A DNA stretch of 64,000 nucleotides from Caballeronia sp. dw_19 (GCF_018449515.1 NZ_JAAVUQ010000011.1:1-64000), one strand, 5' to 3'; shown: positions 16,077-26,529, counted from the first letter of the stretch. Numbers and translations are program-made. The notes: generated by a model not told the origin, from the sequence alone.

Positions 16077-19000
16077 GCTTGAGTGTGCACGATCTGATGA
16101 GCATGTGGCAATCCGGTGAGGCAGGAATGGCCAGCCGCCTCCGTACGCTGGCATTCGAACGTCCAGGCGCGACCGCGTTGATCACGATCGATGCCGCAGG
16201 TGAAACGCAGTACGACTACGCTGAGCTCGATCGCCGGGCGGCGTGCGTGGCCGCGCGCTTCGGTGATCAATGCGCGGCGGGTAAACGTGCGCTGCTTCTG
16301 ATGGACAGCGGTATCGACTACGTGAGTGCGCTTTTTGGCTGCCTGTATGCCGGGGTCGTCGCGGTCCCGGTGTATCCGCCGGAATCGAAACGCGAGCAGC
16401 ATCTGGCGCGGCTACGCGGGATCGCGCAGGATGCGGGCGTGCGTTACGTGCTGACCACGTCGGTGTTGCAAGAGCGCTTTGCGGACCAGTACGGTGAACT
16501 GGCGCCGGACGCTGAGATCATCGCGGTGGATACGCTGTGCGCGACGACTGTATCTAACGATACCGGCGCCTTCGCGCTGCATGACGTGCGCTCGTCCGAC
16601 ATCGCGTTCCTGCAATACACGTCAGGTTCCACGGGAACGCCCAAAGGCGTGATGGTCAGCCACGGTAATCTCATCGCGAACGAAATAGCGATCAAGGCGG
16701 CCCTCGGCGTGCAGAGCGACGACGTGTTCGTGAGCTGGCTACCGCTCTATCACGACATGGGGTTGATCGGCAGCTTGTTGCAGCCGGTCTTCAGCGGCAT
16801 TCCTCTCGTGCTGATGTCGCCGCATTATTTTCTTGAACGTCCAATGCGCTGGCTTCAGGCTATCGCCCGGCATCGAGGCACGATTTCCGGGGCACCTGAT
16901 TTCGCGTATCGACTGTGTGCCGAACGCCTGCGCGACAACGCCATCGCGCAACTCGACCTGTCGAGTTGGCGGCTCGCTTTCTCCGGCTCTGAACCCGTGC
17001 GGCGCGACACTCTCGATACGTTTGTCGCGCGCTTCGCGCCTGCCGGCTTCGATGCCGCCGCGCTCTATCCGTGTTACGGCCTTGCCGAAGCAACGCTCTT
17101 CGTGACGGGCGGCCGGCGCGGCGCGGGTTTGATATCGGCCAGGTTTGAGAGCGATGCTTTGTCTGCCGCTCGCGTGGCCGTCACGTCGGAGGGTGAACCG
17201 GGCACGGTGCTGGTCGCATGCGGTGCGACGCAACCGGGCCACGCTGTTGTGATCGTCGATCCGGTGAATGGGCAAACGCTAACCAGCGGCAAGATTGGAG
17301 AAATCCATGTAAGCGGGCCGAGCGTGGCGCACGGTTATTGGCAACGCGCCGACGCCAGCGCATCGACGTTTCGTACCGACGGCATCACGCGATGGCTGCG
17401 CACCGGCGACCTGGGTTTCGTCCATGACGGGCAGCTCTATATCGCCGGCCGCTGCAAGGACCTGATCATCGTGCGCGGCAAGAACCTGTATCCGCAGGAT
17501 ATCGAGCAGGCGGTTGAAGCGCGCTGCGAGTTCGTGCGCAAAGGTCGGGTTATCGCGTTTGCCGCCGATATCGATGGCGCCGAAGGTCCCGCGCTCGCAC
17601 TCGAAGTCGCGCCGATGATGAAAAAGCGCTTCACGGCGGCTGACGTCGTGGCGCAGTTGAACCGCTGTGTGTTCGACGCGTGCGGTGAGGTTCCCATCGC
17701 TGTTGTGCTGCTGAATCCTGCGGCGTTGCCGAAGACATCGAGTGGGAAATTACAGCGGTCGGCTACGCGGCAAGGCTGGCAGGACCGCACGCTCGATGCG
17801 TATGCGCTATGGGAGCATGGGCACTTCGTGGTGGGTGCGGACGCAAGCGATACGCCGCAGCAAGCTCCACTCGACGGCCTCGAAAAAGAACTCGCGGCAC
17901 TATGGAGCGAAGTGCTCGACTTAGAGATCGCGACACGCGATGCGCATTTTTTCGCGTCCGGTGGCAGTTCGCTGACGGCGGCGCGCTTAGCGGCACGCAT
18001 TGGCGAACGTTGGCGCCGGCCGTTCGAGATCGGGCAAGTCTTCGAATTCCCGACACTCGCGACCATGGCTCAAGCGCTGTCTCATGCACTTGAAAAGCCA
18101 GAGTGCGAGCCAGTCGATACCTTCCCATTGGAGCGTAGCGACGAGCTTGTTGCATCGCACGCGCAGCAGCGGCAACTGTTCGCGTGGCAACTCGATCCAC
18201 AGAGCCGCGCTTATCACATCGCTACCGGCATACGGTTGCGTGGCCAACTCGACATCGACGCGCTGCGCCGCAGCTTCGACAGCCTCGTCGAACGTCATGC
18301 CGCGTTGCGCACAAGCTTTGTCGAGACACCGGGTGCGGCGTATGTCTACGTGCCACGAATCCATCCGGAAAAACCACTTAACTGGATGCGCGCCGATCTG
18401 CTCGATAAAGACTTCAGCGAAGACGCGCTTGGCAAGCTCGCGCAGCGCTTCGCCGCCGAGCCGTTCGATCTTGCGCAAGGACCTGTGTTGCGCGTGGGCC
18501 TCGTACGCTACGGCGACGACGAACACTTGTTGCTGCTGGCACTGCATCACATCGCTACCGACGGATGGTCGATGCAGATCATCGTCGATGAATTTGTCGC
18601 GTACTTTCGCGCCACGGTAACGAACACTCCGGTCACGATTGCCGCGCCGCTGGTCGGTTATACCGACTACGCCGCGTGGCAAAACCGTTGGCTTAATGGC
18701 GGCGAAGCGCAGCGCCAGCTCGACTACTGGCGCAACGAACTTGGCGACGAAGTACCTGCATTGGCCTTGTCATTCGATCGTTCGCCTGCCGCCGGTCCCG
18801 GAAGCCTCGCTGCCTCGCGCATGCCGTTCGCGCTTCCCGCAAGCCTCGCACGCCGGGTCCGCGATGCAGCAAGCCGGCATGGTGCCACGCCGTTCATCCT
18901 GCTGCTCGCGGCCTATCACGCATGGTTGTATCGCGTGACTGGGCAGGCCGATATCCGCACCGGTGTGCCGGTAGCGAATCGCCAGCGGCCTGAAACGCAT

Positions 19001-22000
19001 GGCGTGGTGGGTTTTTTCACCAATACCATTGTGCTGCGCAGCGTCTGCACGGCATCGCTGCGCGTATCCGCTCTTGTGGCCGCGCTTCGTCGCGCGGCAA
19101 TCGAGGGGCAGGCGCATCAGGCGCTGCCGTTCGATGTACTTGTCGAGCGTCTGAACCCGGCACGCGACGCGCAGGGTCTGCCGCTCTTCGAGACAACGTT
19201 CAACTATCTCGCCGATGACTATCCTGCACTCGAGCGACTGCCTGGTCTCACTGCATCGCGTTATGAAATCGAAGAAGCACACGTGAAAGTTCCGCTTGCA
19301 CTCGATCTGCGCGAATCACGGGACGGTGGAATGCGTGCTTACCTGACCTACGCAAGCGATCTGTTCGACGCAACGAGCGTTGAGCGTATGGCCGCGCAAT
19401 ACCAACGTGTAGTTGAAGCGTTTGCCGCCGCGTTGCTCTCTGATGATCCCGCTGCTGCCCCGACCCTGGCAGCGCTCGACCTGCTCGATCTTGAAGAGCA
19501 GGCACGCGTGGCAGCCGCAAGCCGCGGCAGGGTTGCAAACCTCTCCGACGAACCGGTGCATGTGCGAGTCGCGAGCCACGCACAAGCCCAGCCCGAGGCG
19601 CCGGCGCTGATCGATCGAGAGGAGCGCCTGAGCTACCGTGAAGTCGACCAACGCACGCAACGCATCGCATGCTGGTTGCTCGATCACGGGCTTGGGGTTG
19701 GGCAACATGTTGCGATCGTCGCGGACCGTTCGGCGGCGTTTGTCGTTGCGATGCTCGGAGTGTTGAAAGCGGGCGGTGCTTATGTTCCCCTCGATGCGGG
19801 TAATCCGCCGCAAAGGCTTGAACAGACCTTGCGCGGTTGCGGAGCGCAGTTTGTGTTGTGGGAAAAGGAAAAGGCCGAATTCGCGCTTGATGGTCTGCAG
19901 CAAACAACGATCGATAACGCGCAACAACACACGCATGCGCTCACCCGCGAGCTGCCGACGGTCGACTCGCGGGAAGCGGCTTACGTGATCTACACGTCGG
20001 GCTCTAGCGGCACGCCGAAGGGGGTAGTGATACCGCATGCCGCCTTGAGCAATTACGTGGAAGCGGTGCTTGACCGTCTCGCGTTACCGCCGCGCTCGAC
20101 GTTCGCTATGGTATCGACCGTGGCTGCGGATCTTGGCCATACCATGTTGTTCGGGGCACTCGCGTCAGGCGGCACGCTGCATCTGATCGACCGCGACACG
20201 ACACTGGACGCTGATTGCTTCGCGCGGTATATGACTGAAAACAGAATAGATGTACTGAAGATCGTTCCAGGACATCTGAACGCATTGCTGCAGGTGCAGA
20301 ATGCCGCCGATGTCTTGCCAGCTCATACGTTGATATTAGGCGGTGAGGCGACGGCATGGCCATTGCTCGAGAATATCCGCGCGCTCAAACCGTCGTGCCG
20401 CGTGATCAATCACTATGGTCCGACCGAGACGACCGTCGGCATCCTGACGCAAGACGCGGCGCATGCAGACTCACGCGCGGCTACCTTGCCTCTTGGCTTG
20501 CCGTTAGCCAATACCTCCACATGGGTACTCGATACACACATGAACCCCGTCGGTGCAGGCGAAACCGGCGAACTGTATCTGGGCGGCGCGGGTGTCGCCC
20601 GGGGCTATCTGGGCCGTCCGGGAATGACGGCGGAGCGCTTTGTTCCAGATCCCTTCACAGCGGGGGCGCGGTTGTATCGCAGTGGTGACCGGGCACGTCG
20701 GCTGGTGGACGGTGCGATCGAATATCTCGGCCGTATCGATGATCAGGTCAAGATCCGCGGTTATCGCGTGGAGCCCGGCGAGATCGCGGCACGGTTGCGT
20801 GCGCTTGATGGCGTGCTCGATGCAGCGGTGATCGTCTCGGCAGCGGGGCGTCTGGCCGGGTTTGCAACAGCGAAGCCCGGACGCACGCTCGATACAGCCT
20901 CGCTAAAGAAGCAACTAGCGGCCGTCCTGCCGGACTACATGGTGCCGTCCAGCTTGCGCGTGCTCGACGCGTTGCCGCTTAATCGCAACGGCAAGCTCGA
21001 CCGGCAGGCGCTGGGCGAACTGGCGCGCAAGGCGACAAGAACTGGTGGGAGCGTTCATCGTATACCGCATGGCGCGACCGAAATCACGCTCGCGCGTATC
21101 TGGTCCGACGTGCTGGGACTGGCCGAAAGCAAACCGGAAAGCAGCATCCTCCGCGACGACAATTTCTTCGCGCTCGGCGGTCATTCGCTCGCTGCAATGC
21201 GAATGTTGTCGCGCGTGCGGGCCGAGTGGTCAATCGAGTTGCCGCTGCGTGCAGTGTTCAGCGCGCCGACGCTCCAGGCGCTTGCTGTGCGTATCGATGA
21301 ACTATCCATCGAGGCACACGCGGCCGGCAGCGAGACGCCAACGATCCGGGTCATCGAACGGCAGCGGGAGATGCCGTTATCGCTCACGCAGCAGCGCATC
21401 TGGGTCGTGGACCAGCTGGCGGGTGGCAGCCTCGCGTCGTACAACATGGCGGCGGGGCTGGACTTGCGCGGTGACCTCGATGCGAATCTGCTGCATGCGA
21501 GCCTCGCCGCACTCGTCGAGCGTCATGAAGTCCTGCGCTCGTCGTTTGGCGAGCACGACGGCGATCCTGTCCTGACGATTGCAGATCATCTTGACGTACC
21601 AATGCCGCTCGTCGACTGCAGCGCATTGCCAGATACACAACGCGAGCAGACCGTCGCTCGTTACCTGACCGATGCAGCGAACCGTCCATTCGATCTCGCT
21701 GCGCCGCCGCTGGTGCGCGCGTTGCTCTTGAAGTTCGATGCGTCGCATCACGTGCTGATTCTTGTGCTGCATCACATCGTGGCGGATGGCGCGTCGGTGC
21801 ATATCCTTATCGATGAACTGTGTGCGCAATATCGTGCGCGGCGCGGTGGCCTGCCGAGCGCGTTGCCGGCCTTGCCGATTCAGTACGCCGACTATGCGGC
21901 GTGGCAGCGCGAAGAACTGACCGCTGTGAAGCTGCGTGACGAGCAGGACTTCTGGCGCACGTATCTGGCGAACGCACCGCACTTCCTGGCCTTGCCTGCC

Positions 22001-22750
22001 GACCGGCCTCGTCCGCCAGTCGCTTCTCACGATGGTGGCACGGTGCGTCTGAGGTTGTCTCGTGAAACCGGTGCGCGGGTCACGACGCTCGCAAGCGCAC
22101 GCGGCATGACGCCGTTCGCAGTGTTGCTCGCGAGTTTCCAGTTGTTCCTGCACAAACTGACAGGCCAGACCGATCTTCTGATCGGCACCGACGTAGCAGG
22201 GCGCGACCGGACCGAGCTCGAAGGGCTGGTCGGTTTTTTCATCAACGTGTTGCCGGTCCGCTCGCGCATCAGCGTCGATGGTGCGAACACGGCGAGCTTC
22301 AACGCATGGCTCGATACCGCGAAGCATTCGGCTTGGGAAGCGCTTGAACACCGGGCATTGCCGTTCGACCGGATCGTCGATGCGCTTGCCGTATCGCGCC
22401 GGCGTGATGCGAATCCGCTGCTGCAAATGTTGTTCGTGCTGCGTGACCTGCCGCGCAAGAACACGAGCGTGCCGGGTCTTGCGATCGAATTGCTGCGAGT
22501 GCAGACGACCCAGTCGAAATTCGACATGGCTCTGTTCGTGGAACCGGTCGATGGTGGTTACGAAGTCGAATGGGTCTACGCATCGTCGCTATTTGCGCGG
22601 TCCACGGTTGAGCGATGGTTCCGGTTGTGGCGTGACTTGCTCGACCAGGTATCGACCGATCCGGATGCGCGGCTCGATCTCAACCGGACGCTTCCCGACG
22701 ACTCGCCCGACGCCGTGCTCCAGCGCGTACCTGAAGCCATTCCGCAATGA
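16073..22750 (+). CDS. NRPS-B: lipo-initiation synthetase FAAL-T-C-A(Asp)-T-C
   Basis: 2225 aa. Residues ~1-575 are a fatty acyl-AMP ligase (YTSGSTGTPKG near 181, SWLPLYHDMGLIG). It activates a fatty acid and loads it on the carrier at Ser633 (GGSSL). A condensation domain follows (~690-1130, H825-H826 of HHIATDG). The adenylation domain (~1160-1640) has the eye-read code DLTKIGHVGK, which matches aspartate codes, and its carrier is at Ser1705. A second condensation-type domain (~1766-2225, H1900-H1901 of HHIVADG) ends the protein. NRPS-C also begins with a C domain, so two lie in series after the Asp carrier. One may be the interface domain that recruits the stand-alone Asp beta-hydroxylase encoded next door. 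The start overlaps the NRPS-A stop (ATGA), so translation is coupled. As the only initiation module, it starts assembly despite being second in gene order. Confidence 0.95.
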   Translation: MSLSVHDLMSMWQSGEAGMASRLRTLAFERPGATALITIDAAGETQYDYAELDRRAACVAARFGDQCAAGKRALLLMDSGIDYVSALFGCLYAGVVAVPVYPPESKREQHLARLRGIAQDAGVRYVLTTSVLQERFADQYGELAPDAEIIAVDTLCATTVSNDTGAFALHDVRSSDIAFLQYTSGSTGTPKGVMVSHGNLIANEIAIKAALGVQSDDVFVSWLPLYHDMGLIGSLLQPVFSGIPLVLMSPHYFLERPMRWLQAIARHRGTISGAPDFAYRLCAERLRDNAIAQLDLSSWRLAFSGSEPVRRDTLDTFVARFAPAGFDAAALYPCYGLAEATLFVTGGRRGAGLISARFESDALSAARVAVTSEGEPGTVLVACGATQPGHAVVIVDPVNGQTLTSGKIGEIHVSGPSVAHGYWQRADASASTFRTDGITRWLRTGDLGFVHDGQLYIAGRCKDLIIVRGKNLYPQDIEQAVEARCEFVRKGRVIAFAADIDGAEGPALALEVAPMMKKRFTAADVVAQLNRCVFDACGEVPIAVVLLNPAALPKTSSGKLQRSATRQGWQDRTLDAYALWEHGHFVVGADASDTPQQAPLDGLEKELAALWSEVLDLEIATRDAHFFASGGSSLTAARLAARIGERWRRPFEIGQVFEFPTLATMAQALSHALEKPECEPVDTFPLERSDELVASHAQQRQLFAWQLDPQSRAYHIATGIRLRGQLDIDALRRSFDSLVERHAALRTSFVETPGAAYVYVPRIHPEKPLNWMRADLLDKDFSEDALGKLAQRFAAEPFDLAQGPVLRVGLVRYGDDEHLLLLALHHIATDGWSMQIIVDEFVAYFRATVTNTPVTIAAPLVGYTDYAAWQNRWLNGGEAQRQLDYWRNELGDEVPALALSFDRSPAAGPGSLAASRMPFALPASLARRVRDAASRHGATPFILLLAAYHAWLYRVTGQADIRTGVPVANRQRPETHGVVGFFTNTIVLRSVCTASLRVSALVAALRRAAIEGQAHQALPFDVLVERLNPARDAQGLPLFETTFNYLADDYPALERLPGLTASRYEIEEAHVKVPLALDLRESRDGGMRAYLTYASDLFDATSVERMAAQYQRVVEAFAAALLSDDPAAAPTLAALDLLDLEEQARVAAASRGRVANLSDEPVHVRVASHAQAQPEAPALIDREERLSYREVDQRTQRIACWLLDHGLGVGQHVAIVADRSAAFVVAMLGVLKAGGAYVPLDAGNPPQRLEQTLRGCGAQFVLWEKEKAEFALDGLQQTTIDNAQQHTHALTRELPTVDSREAAYVIYTSGSSGTPKGVVIPHAALSNYVEAVLDRLALPPRSTFAMVSTVAADLGHTMLFGALASGGTLHLIDRDTTLDADCFARYMTENRIDVLKIVPGHLNALLQVQNAADVLPAHTLILGGEATAWPLLENIRALKPSCRVINHYGPTETTVGILTQDAAHADSRAATLPLGLPLANTSTWVLDTHMNPVGAGETGELYLGGAGVARGYLGRPGMTAERFVPDPFTAGARLYRSGDRARRLVDGAIEYLGRIDDQVKIRGYRVEPGEIAARLRALDGVLDAAVIVSAAGRLAGFATAKPGRTLDTASLKKQLAAVLPDYMVPSSLRVLDALPLNRNGKLDRQALGELARKATRTGGSVHRIPHGATEITLARIWSDVLGLAESKPESSILRDDNFFALGGHSLAAMRMLSRVRAEWSIELPLRAVFSAPTLQALAVRIDELSIEAHAAGSETPTIRVIERQREMPLSLTQQRIWVVDQLAGGSLASYNMAAGLDLRGDLDANLLHASLAALVERHEVLRSSFGEHDGDPVLTIADHLDVPMPLVDCSALPDTQREQTVARYLTDAANRPFDLAAPPLVRALLLKFDASHHVLILVLHHIVADGASVHILIDELCAQYRARRGGLPSALPALPIQYADYAAWQREELTAVKLRDEQDFWRTYLANAPHFLALPADRPRPPVASHDGGTVRLRLSRETGARVTTLASARGMTPFAVLLASFQLFLHKLTGQTDLLIGTDVAGRDRTELEGLVGFFINVLPVRSRISVDGANTASFNAWLDTAKHSAWEALEHRALPFDRIVDALAVSRRRDANPLLQMLFVLRDLPRKNTSVPGLAIELLRVQTTQSKFDMALFVEPVDGGYEVEWVYASSLFARSTVERWFRLWRDLLDQVSTDPDARLDLNRTLPDDSPDAVLQRVPEAIPQ

Positions 22751-22757
22751 CCTCGCA

Positions 22758-23786
22758 ATGAACGAGAGCCCCTCATTTATGAACGCGACCCCGATCACTG
22801 ACGCACGCGTCGACACCTCTTTTTTCAACGCCAGTACGCGCCTGCCCATCGTCCTGACACCGACCGTTCCGATCAACGATTTGCCCGGCTGGATCGACAC
22901 GCATCGAGACGAACTGGAGACGTGGCTCACCCTCCATGGCGCCATTTTGTTCCGCGATTTTGGCGTGCCCGGGCCTGCTGCGTTCGAAGCCTTCGCCGAA
23001 GCCATTTCACCGGCGCTGTACGGCGAATACGGCGACCTGCCAAAGAAGGAGGGCGGTCGCAATACATATCGTTCCACGCCGTACCCCGAGCGGCAGATGA
23101 TCCTCTACCACAACGAAAGTTCGCACCTGTCGCGCTGGCCGCGTCGGCAGTTTTTCTTCTGCGAGCTGGCGTCTGTGTTGGGGGGCGCTACACCGATTGT
23201 CGATTGTCGCGAGATGCTGCGGCAGTTGCCGGCGCAACTGGTGGATACCTTCGAGCGCAAGCAGTTGATGTACGTACGCACCTTTACACGCGGCCTGGAT
23301 GTGCCATGGCGCGAATTCTTCGATACCAACGACCGGCGCGCGGTGGAATCACGCTGCGACGCGGCGGGTGTCCAGTACGAATGGCTGCCGAACGACGAGC
23401 TCCAGACACGCACCGTGTGCCCGGCGGTGATCGTGCATCCGCTGACCGGCGAGCGGTCGTTCTTCAACCAGGTGCAGTTGCATCACATCGCGTGTCTCGC
23501 GCCGGATGTCCGGATGGATCTGCTCGATATGGTCGGGCTCGATCGCATGCCACGGCACGCGTATTTCGGCGATGGCAGCGCGATCAGCGACGACGATATC
23601 GCGTTGATCGGTGAGGCGTACGAGCGCTGTGCGGTGCGTTTCGACTGGCGCGCCGGCGACGTGCTGATGCTCGACAACATGCTCGTCGCGCACGCTCGCG
23701 ATCCCTATCAGGGGCCGCGCAAGATTGTCGTGGCGATGAGCGAGCTGGTTGAACGCTCGCAATTCGCACGTTCCGCCGGCGCCTGA
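22758..23786 (+). CDS. SyrP/TauD-like Fe(II)/2-oxoglutarate aspartyl beta-hydroxylase
   Basis: 342 aa from the ATG at 22758; another in-frame ATG lies at 22779. TauD/clavaminate-synthase-like fold. The iron triad is seen as H118 and E120 (YHNESSHL; the HxE variant typical of the SyrP/clavaminate synthase group) and H312 (HARDPYQGPR), with R321 as the likely 2-oxoglutarate-binding Arg. SyrP-type enzymes hydroxylate carrier-bound aspartate at C-beta, giving a bidentate Fe(III) ligand. It lies 7 nt after NRPS-B, whose adenylation domain is Asp-type, so Asp tethered at Ser1705 of NRPS-B is the expected substrate. The frame extends upstream inside NRPS-B, but that part is a shadow. Confidence 0.92.
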   Translation: MNESPSFMNATPITDARVDTSFFNASTRLPIVLTPTVPINDLPGWIDTHRDELETWLTLHGAILFRDFGVPGPAAFEAFAEAISPALYGEYGDLPKKEGGRNTYRSTPYPERQMILYHNESSHLSRWPRRQFFFCELASVLGGATPIVDCREMLRQLPAQLVDTFERKQLMYVRTFTRGLDVPWREFFDTNDRRAVESRCDAAGVQYEWLPNDELQTRTVCPAVIVHPLTGERSFFNQVQLHHIACLAPDVRMDLLDMVGLDRMPRHAYFGDGSAISDDDIALIGEAYERCAVRFDWRAGDVLMLDNMLVAHARDPYQGPRKIVVAMSELVERSQFARSAGA

Positions 23787-23834
23787 CGCACGCGCGTTTT
23801 TCCGATTCCCCTACAGAAAGCAGACCCAAAGAAC

Positions 23835-24089
23835 ATGGACCAACACACTCCCCAACTCCAGGAATCCGCCCTCGACGCCGCCCTGCGCACGCTCTTCGCC
23901 ACGCTGCTGGAGGTCGATCCCGGCGCCATCGGCGACGATGACGACTTCTTCGAACTAGGTGGAGACTCGCTGCTGGTCATCAAGCTGGTCGCCCGTATCC
24001 GGCGCACGCTGAGCCGTGAACTCTCACCCGGCGACGTCTTCGATCACCCGACCGTAGCCAGTCTCGCCCGCTTTCTCGACCACGCCTGA
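23835..24089 (+). CDS. stand-alone peptidyl/acyl carrier protein
   Basis: 84 aa, a single carrier domain with the phosphopantetheine site 'DFFELGGDSLLVIKLV'. No A or C domain is attached. It follows the beta-hydroxylase by 48 nt, with GAAAG as a plausible ribosome-binding site. The colinear assembly line does not require an additional carrier, so it may hold a modified intermediate (hydroxy-Asp or graminine precursor) or shuttle the fatty acid. Carrier identity is firm; its job is unknown. Confidence 0.93.
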   Translation: MDQHTPQLQESALDAALRTLFATLLEVDPGAIGDDDDFFELGGDSLLVIKLVARIRRTLSRELSPGDVFDHPTVASLARFLDHA

Positions 24090-24144
24090 CTGACCGACCG
24101 ATCGACGCAGCCGCGCGACACACCCGCACGATAGTCAGGGAAAT

Positions 24145-24174
24145 TTCACACAAAAAATCTGTCCTCGATATAAT
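24145..24174 (+). promoter_or_regulatory. sigma-70-like promoter of the TonB receptor gene
   Basis: TTCACA (24145-24150) and a perfect TATAAT (24169-24174), separated by 18 bp, precede the receptor start by ~70 bp. The Fur-box-like site begins 3 bp downstream, so bound Fur would cover the transcription start. Confidence 0.55.
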
Positions 24175-24176
24175 AT

Positions 24177-24195
24177 CGTATTAGTAATCATTCGC
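24177..24195. promoter_or_regulatory. Fur-box-like site upstream of the TonB receptor
   Basis: CGTATTAGTAATCATTCGC carries a TAATCATT core and matches the 19-bp Fur consensus at about 12 positions. ATTCGCATTCGCATTATC follows and may form overlapping hexamers. Position relative to the -10 element fits iron repression. Confidence 0.65.
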
Positions 24196-24242
24196 ATTCG
24201 CATTATCGTTCAGAAACCTAACCACACCAACCGCAAGAGACC

Positions 24243-26507
24243 ATGGCACGACAACAATCAGAACGACGCGGCGCAGACCGTATCGGCGCGCGCGGGCGCG
24301 CAAGGAATCCCTGGCGGCTCGCGCCGATCGCAGCGGGCGTGTTCCTGGCGACGTCTGCGTTTGCGCAAAGTGACGCTGTTGTGCCTACGGACGGATCTGG
24401 CCAGCCGGCCGCATCCGCCAGCCCGGGGCAACAGTTGCCGGCTGTGGTGGTGAAGGGTCAACGCGATGCTGAAACGGGTACGGGGCCGGTGAAGGGTTAC
24501 GTGGCGAAGCAGAGCACAGCGGGCACCAAGACCGACACGCCGATCATCAAGACACCGCAGGCGATCTCGGTGGTGACGCGCGACCAGATGGACATCCAGG
24601 ACGTGCAGAGCGTGGCGCAGGCGCTGCGCTACACGTCCGGCGTCAACCCGGAGCAGCGCGGCACCAATACGGATTCGCTCGAGTACCTGTACGCGCGTGG
24701 TTTTCTCGTCGATGAGTTCTGGAACGGTTTGCGCACGCCCGGTCCCGCCGGCGGTTTCGGCTTCAACGTGACGAGCTTCGATCCGTATATGTTTGAGCGT
24801 ATCGAGCTGCTGCACGGACCGGCGTCGGTGTTGTACGGACAAGGTTCGCCGGGTGGCACGGTGAACCTTGTGAGCAAGATGCCGACAGCCGAGCCGCTGC
24901 ACGAAGTCGGAATCCAGACCGGCAGTTATGGACGCTTGCAAGGGTTCTTCGACTTCAGTGGTCCTATTGATCAGGATGGCAAAGTGCTTTACCGTTTGAC
25001 GGCGGACGGTTTCAATACCGGCACGCAAACGGACTACGTGAACCAGCAGCGCTTCGCGATTTCGCCGACCATCACGTGGAAACCGACGAAAGACACCACG
25101 TTCACGGTCTTTGCCAACTACCAGGCCGATCCCGAAGCGGGTATCTATAACAGCGTGCCGGTGGTGGGCACGATTCAGACCGGTGTGTCGCAGTTGCCGC
25201 GCAGTTTCTATCCGGGCGAGCCGGACTTCGACAGTTTCCGCAAGACGCAGGAGTCGATCGGATACCAGTTGGATCATCGCTTGAACGACATCTGGTCCTT
25301 CAAGCAGAGCTATCGTTTCCTGCATAACAGCCAGACCGTTCAATATGTGGCCGACGATCTGGGCTATATAAACAACGGTACGGAGCTGGCGCGCGAGGCG
25401 TATCTGAACAGCGGCCGGTTGAACTCGCACACGCTCGACAACCAGGCGACCGCGCGGTTCAACACGGGACCGGTGTCGCATACGGCGACCGTGGGTGTCG
25501 ACTACCAGAATACCCAGTTCGACCACGTTTTCTTCGCATCGGCGGACAACAATGTGCCGTCGCTCAGCATTACGAATCCGCAATACGGCCAGTACATTCC
25601 ATATCCGACCTTCGAGTTGGGCACGTCGAACAAGCAGTCGGTCAAGCAGCTTGGCACGTATGCTCAGGACCAGTTCGACATCGACCGGTGGTCGTTCCTG
25701 CTGGGCGTGCGCGAAGACTGGACGAACGAAGATAGCCAGTCGTATGTGAACGGTGCGCAGACGAAACAGTTCAACCGCGCGTTCACCTGGCGTGCGGGTG
25801 GTGTGTACAAGTTCGACAATGGTTTTGCGCCTTACGCCAGCTACACGACGTCGTTCCAGCCGCAGGTCGGTTCGACCTTCTCGGGTACATCGTTCTCACC
25901 GACTACCGCCCAGCAGTACGAGGTCGGCGTGAAGTACCAGCCGAAGGGTTACAACAGTTTTGTTACGGTATCGGCGTTTCACCTGACGCAGCAAAACGTG
26001 CTGACGACGGACCCGAACAACATCAACTTCCAGGTGCAGACCGGCGAAGTGCGGTCCCAGGGTTTCGAAGTCGAAGCGCATGCGAGCCTGACCAATAACC
26101 TCGCGCTGATCTTCAGCTACACGTACACGAACCTGCTCAACACGAAGAGCAATTCGTCGAACCTCGACAAGGCGCCGCTCGGTATTCCGCGTAATACCGC
26201 CTCGCTGTGGGCGGACTATACGGTGACCAGCGGGCTGCTCAACGGTGTGCAAGCGGGCGCGGGCCTGCGGTTTATCGGCGGTTCCTACGGCGATACGGCG
26301 AACACGCTCCTGACCTCGTCGGCAACACTCGTCGACCTCGCGCTGCGCTATGACCTCGGCCGCGCGTTCCCCTCCATGCATGGCTGGACCGGCTCGCTCA
26401 ATGCAAGCAACCTGCTCAATCGCACTTACATGGCGTCGTGCAGCAACGGTTCCTGCTACTGGGGACAAGGTCGACTCGTACTCGCGGGATTGAAGTATCA
26501 GTGGTAA
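24243..26507 (+). CDS. TonB-dependent ferric-siderophore receptor (FhuA/FpvA class)
   Basis: 754 aa. A signal peptide runs to about residue 41 (cleavage near AFAQ-SDA). The plug domain starts with 'TPQAISVVTRDQM' and contains 'RIELLHGPASVLYGQGSPGG', both characteristic of ferric-siderophore receptors. The barrel ends 'VLAGLKYQW' with the terminal aromatic residue used for outer-membrane assembly. No ~70-residue N-terminal signalling domain is present and no sigma/anti-sigma pair lies nearby, so control is probably by Fur alone. It has its own promoter and Fur-box-like site. Inferred ligand: the Fe(III) complex of the peptide made by this cluster. Confidence 0.95.
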   Translation: MARQQSERRGADRIGARGRARNPWRLAPIAAGVFLATSAFAQSDAVVPTDGSGQPAASASPGQQLPAVVVKGQRDAETGTGPVKGYVAKQSTAGTKTDTPIIKTPQAISVVTRDQMDIQDVQSVAQALRYTSGVNPEQRGTNTDSLEYLYARGFLVDEFWNGLRTPGPAGGFGFNVTSFDPYMFERIELLHGPASVLYGQGSPGGTVNLVSKMPTAEPLHEVGIQTGSYGRLQGFFDFSGPIDQDGKVLYRLTADGFNTGTQTDYVNQQRFAISPTITWKPTKDTTFTVFANYQADPEAGIYNSVPVVGTIQTGVSQLPRSFYPGEPDFDSFRKTQESIGYQLDHRLNDIWSFKQSYRFLHNSQTVQYVADDLGYINNGTELAREAYLNSGRLNSHTLDNQATARFNTGPVSHTATVGVDYQNTQFDHVFFASADNNVPSLSITNPQYGQYIPYPTFELGTSNKQSVKQLGTYAQDQFDIDRWSFLLGVREDWTNEDSQSYVNGAQTKQFNRAFTWRAGGVYKFDNGFAPYASYTTSFQPQVGSTFSGTSFSPTTAQQYEVGVKYQPKGYNSFVTVSAFHLTQQNVLTTDPNNINFQVQTGEVRSQGFEVEAHASLTNNLALIFSYTYTNLLNTKSNSSNLDKAPLGIPRNTASLWADYTVTSGLLNGVQAGAGLRFIGGSYGDTANTLLTSSATLVDLALRYDLGRAFPSMHGWTGSLNASNLLNRTYMASCSNGSCYWGQGRLVLAGLKYQW

Positions 26508-26529
26508 TTCATCAGGAGGCAGGGCGCCA

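Noticed and set aside
22278..22757. 5' extension of the beta-hydroxylase frame inside NRPS-B
   Set aside because: Overlaps the terminal C-type domain of NRPS-B and has no TauD-like sequence; the ATG at 22758 fits the family start.
24258..25583. 441-codon minus-strand frame over the TonB receptor gene
   Set aside because: Shadow of a clear receptor gene; no motifs.
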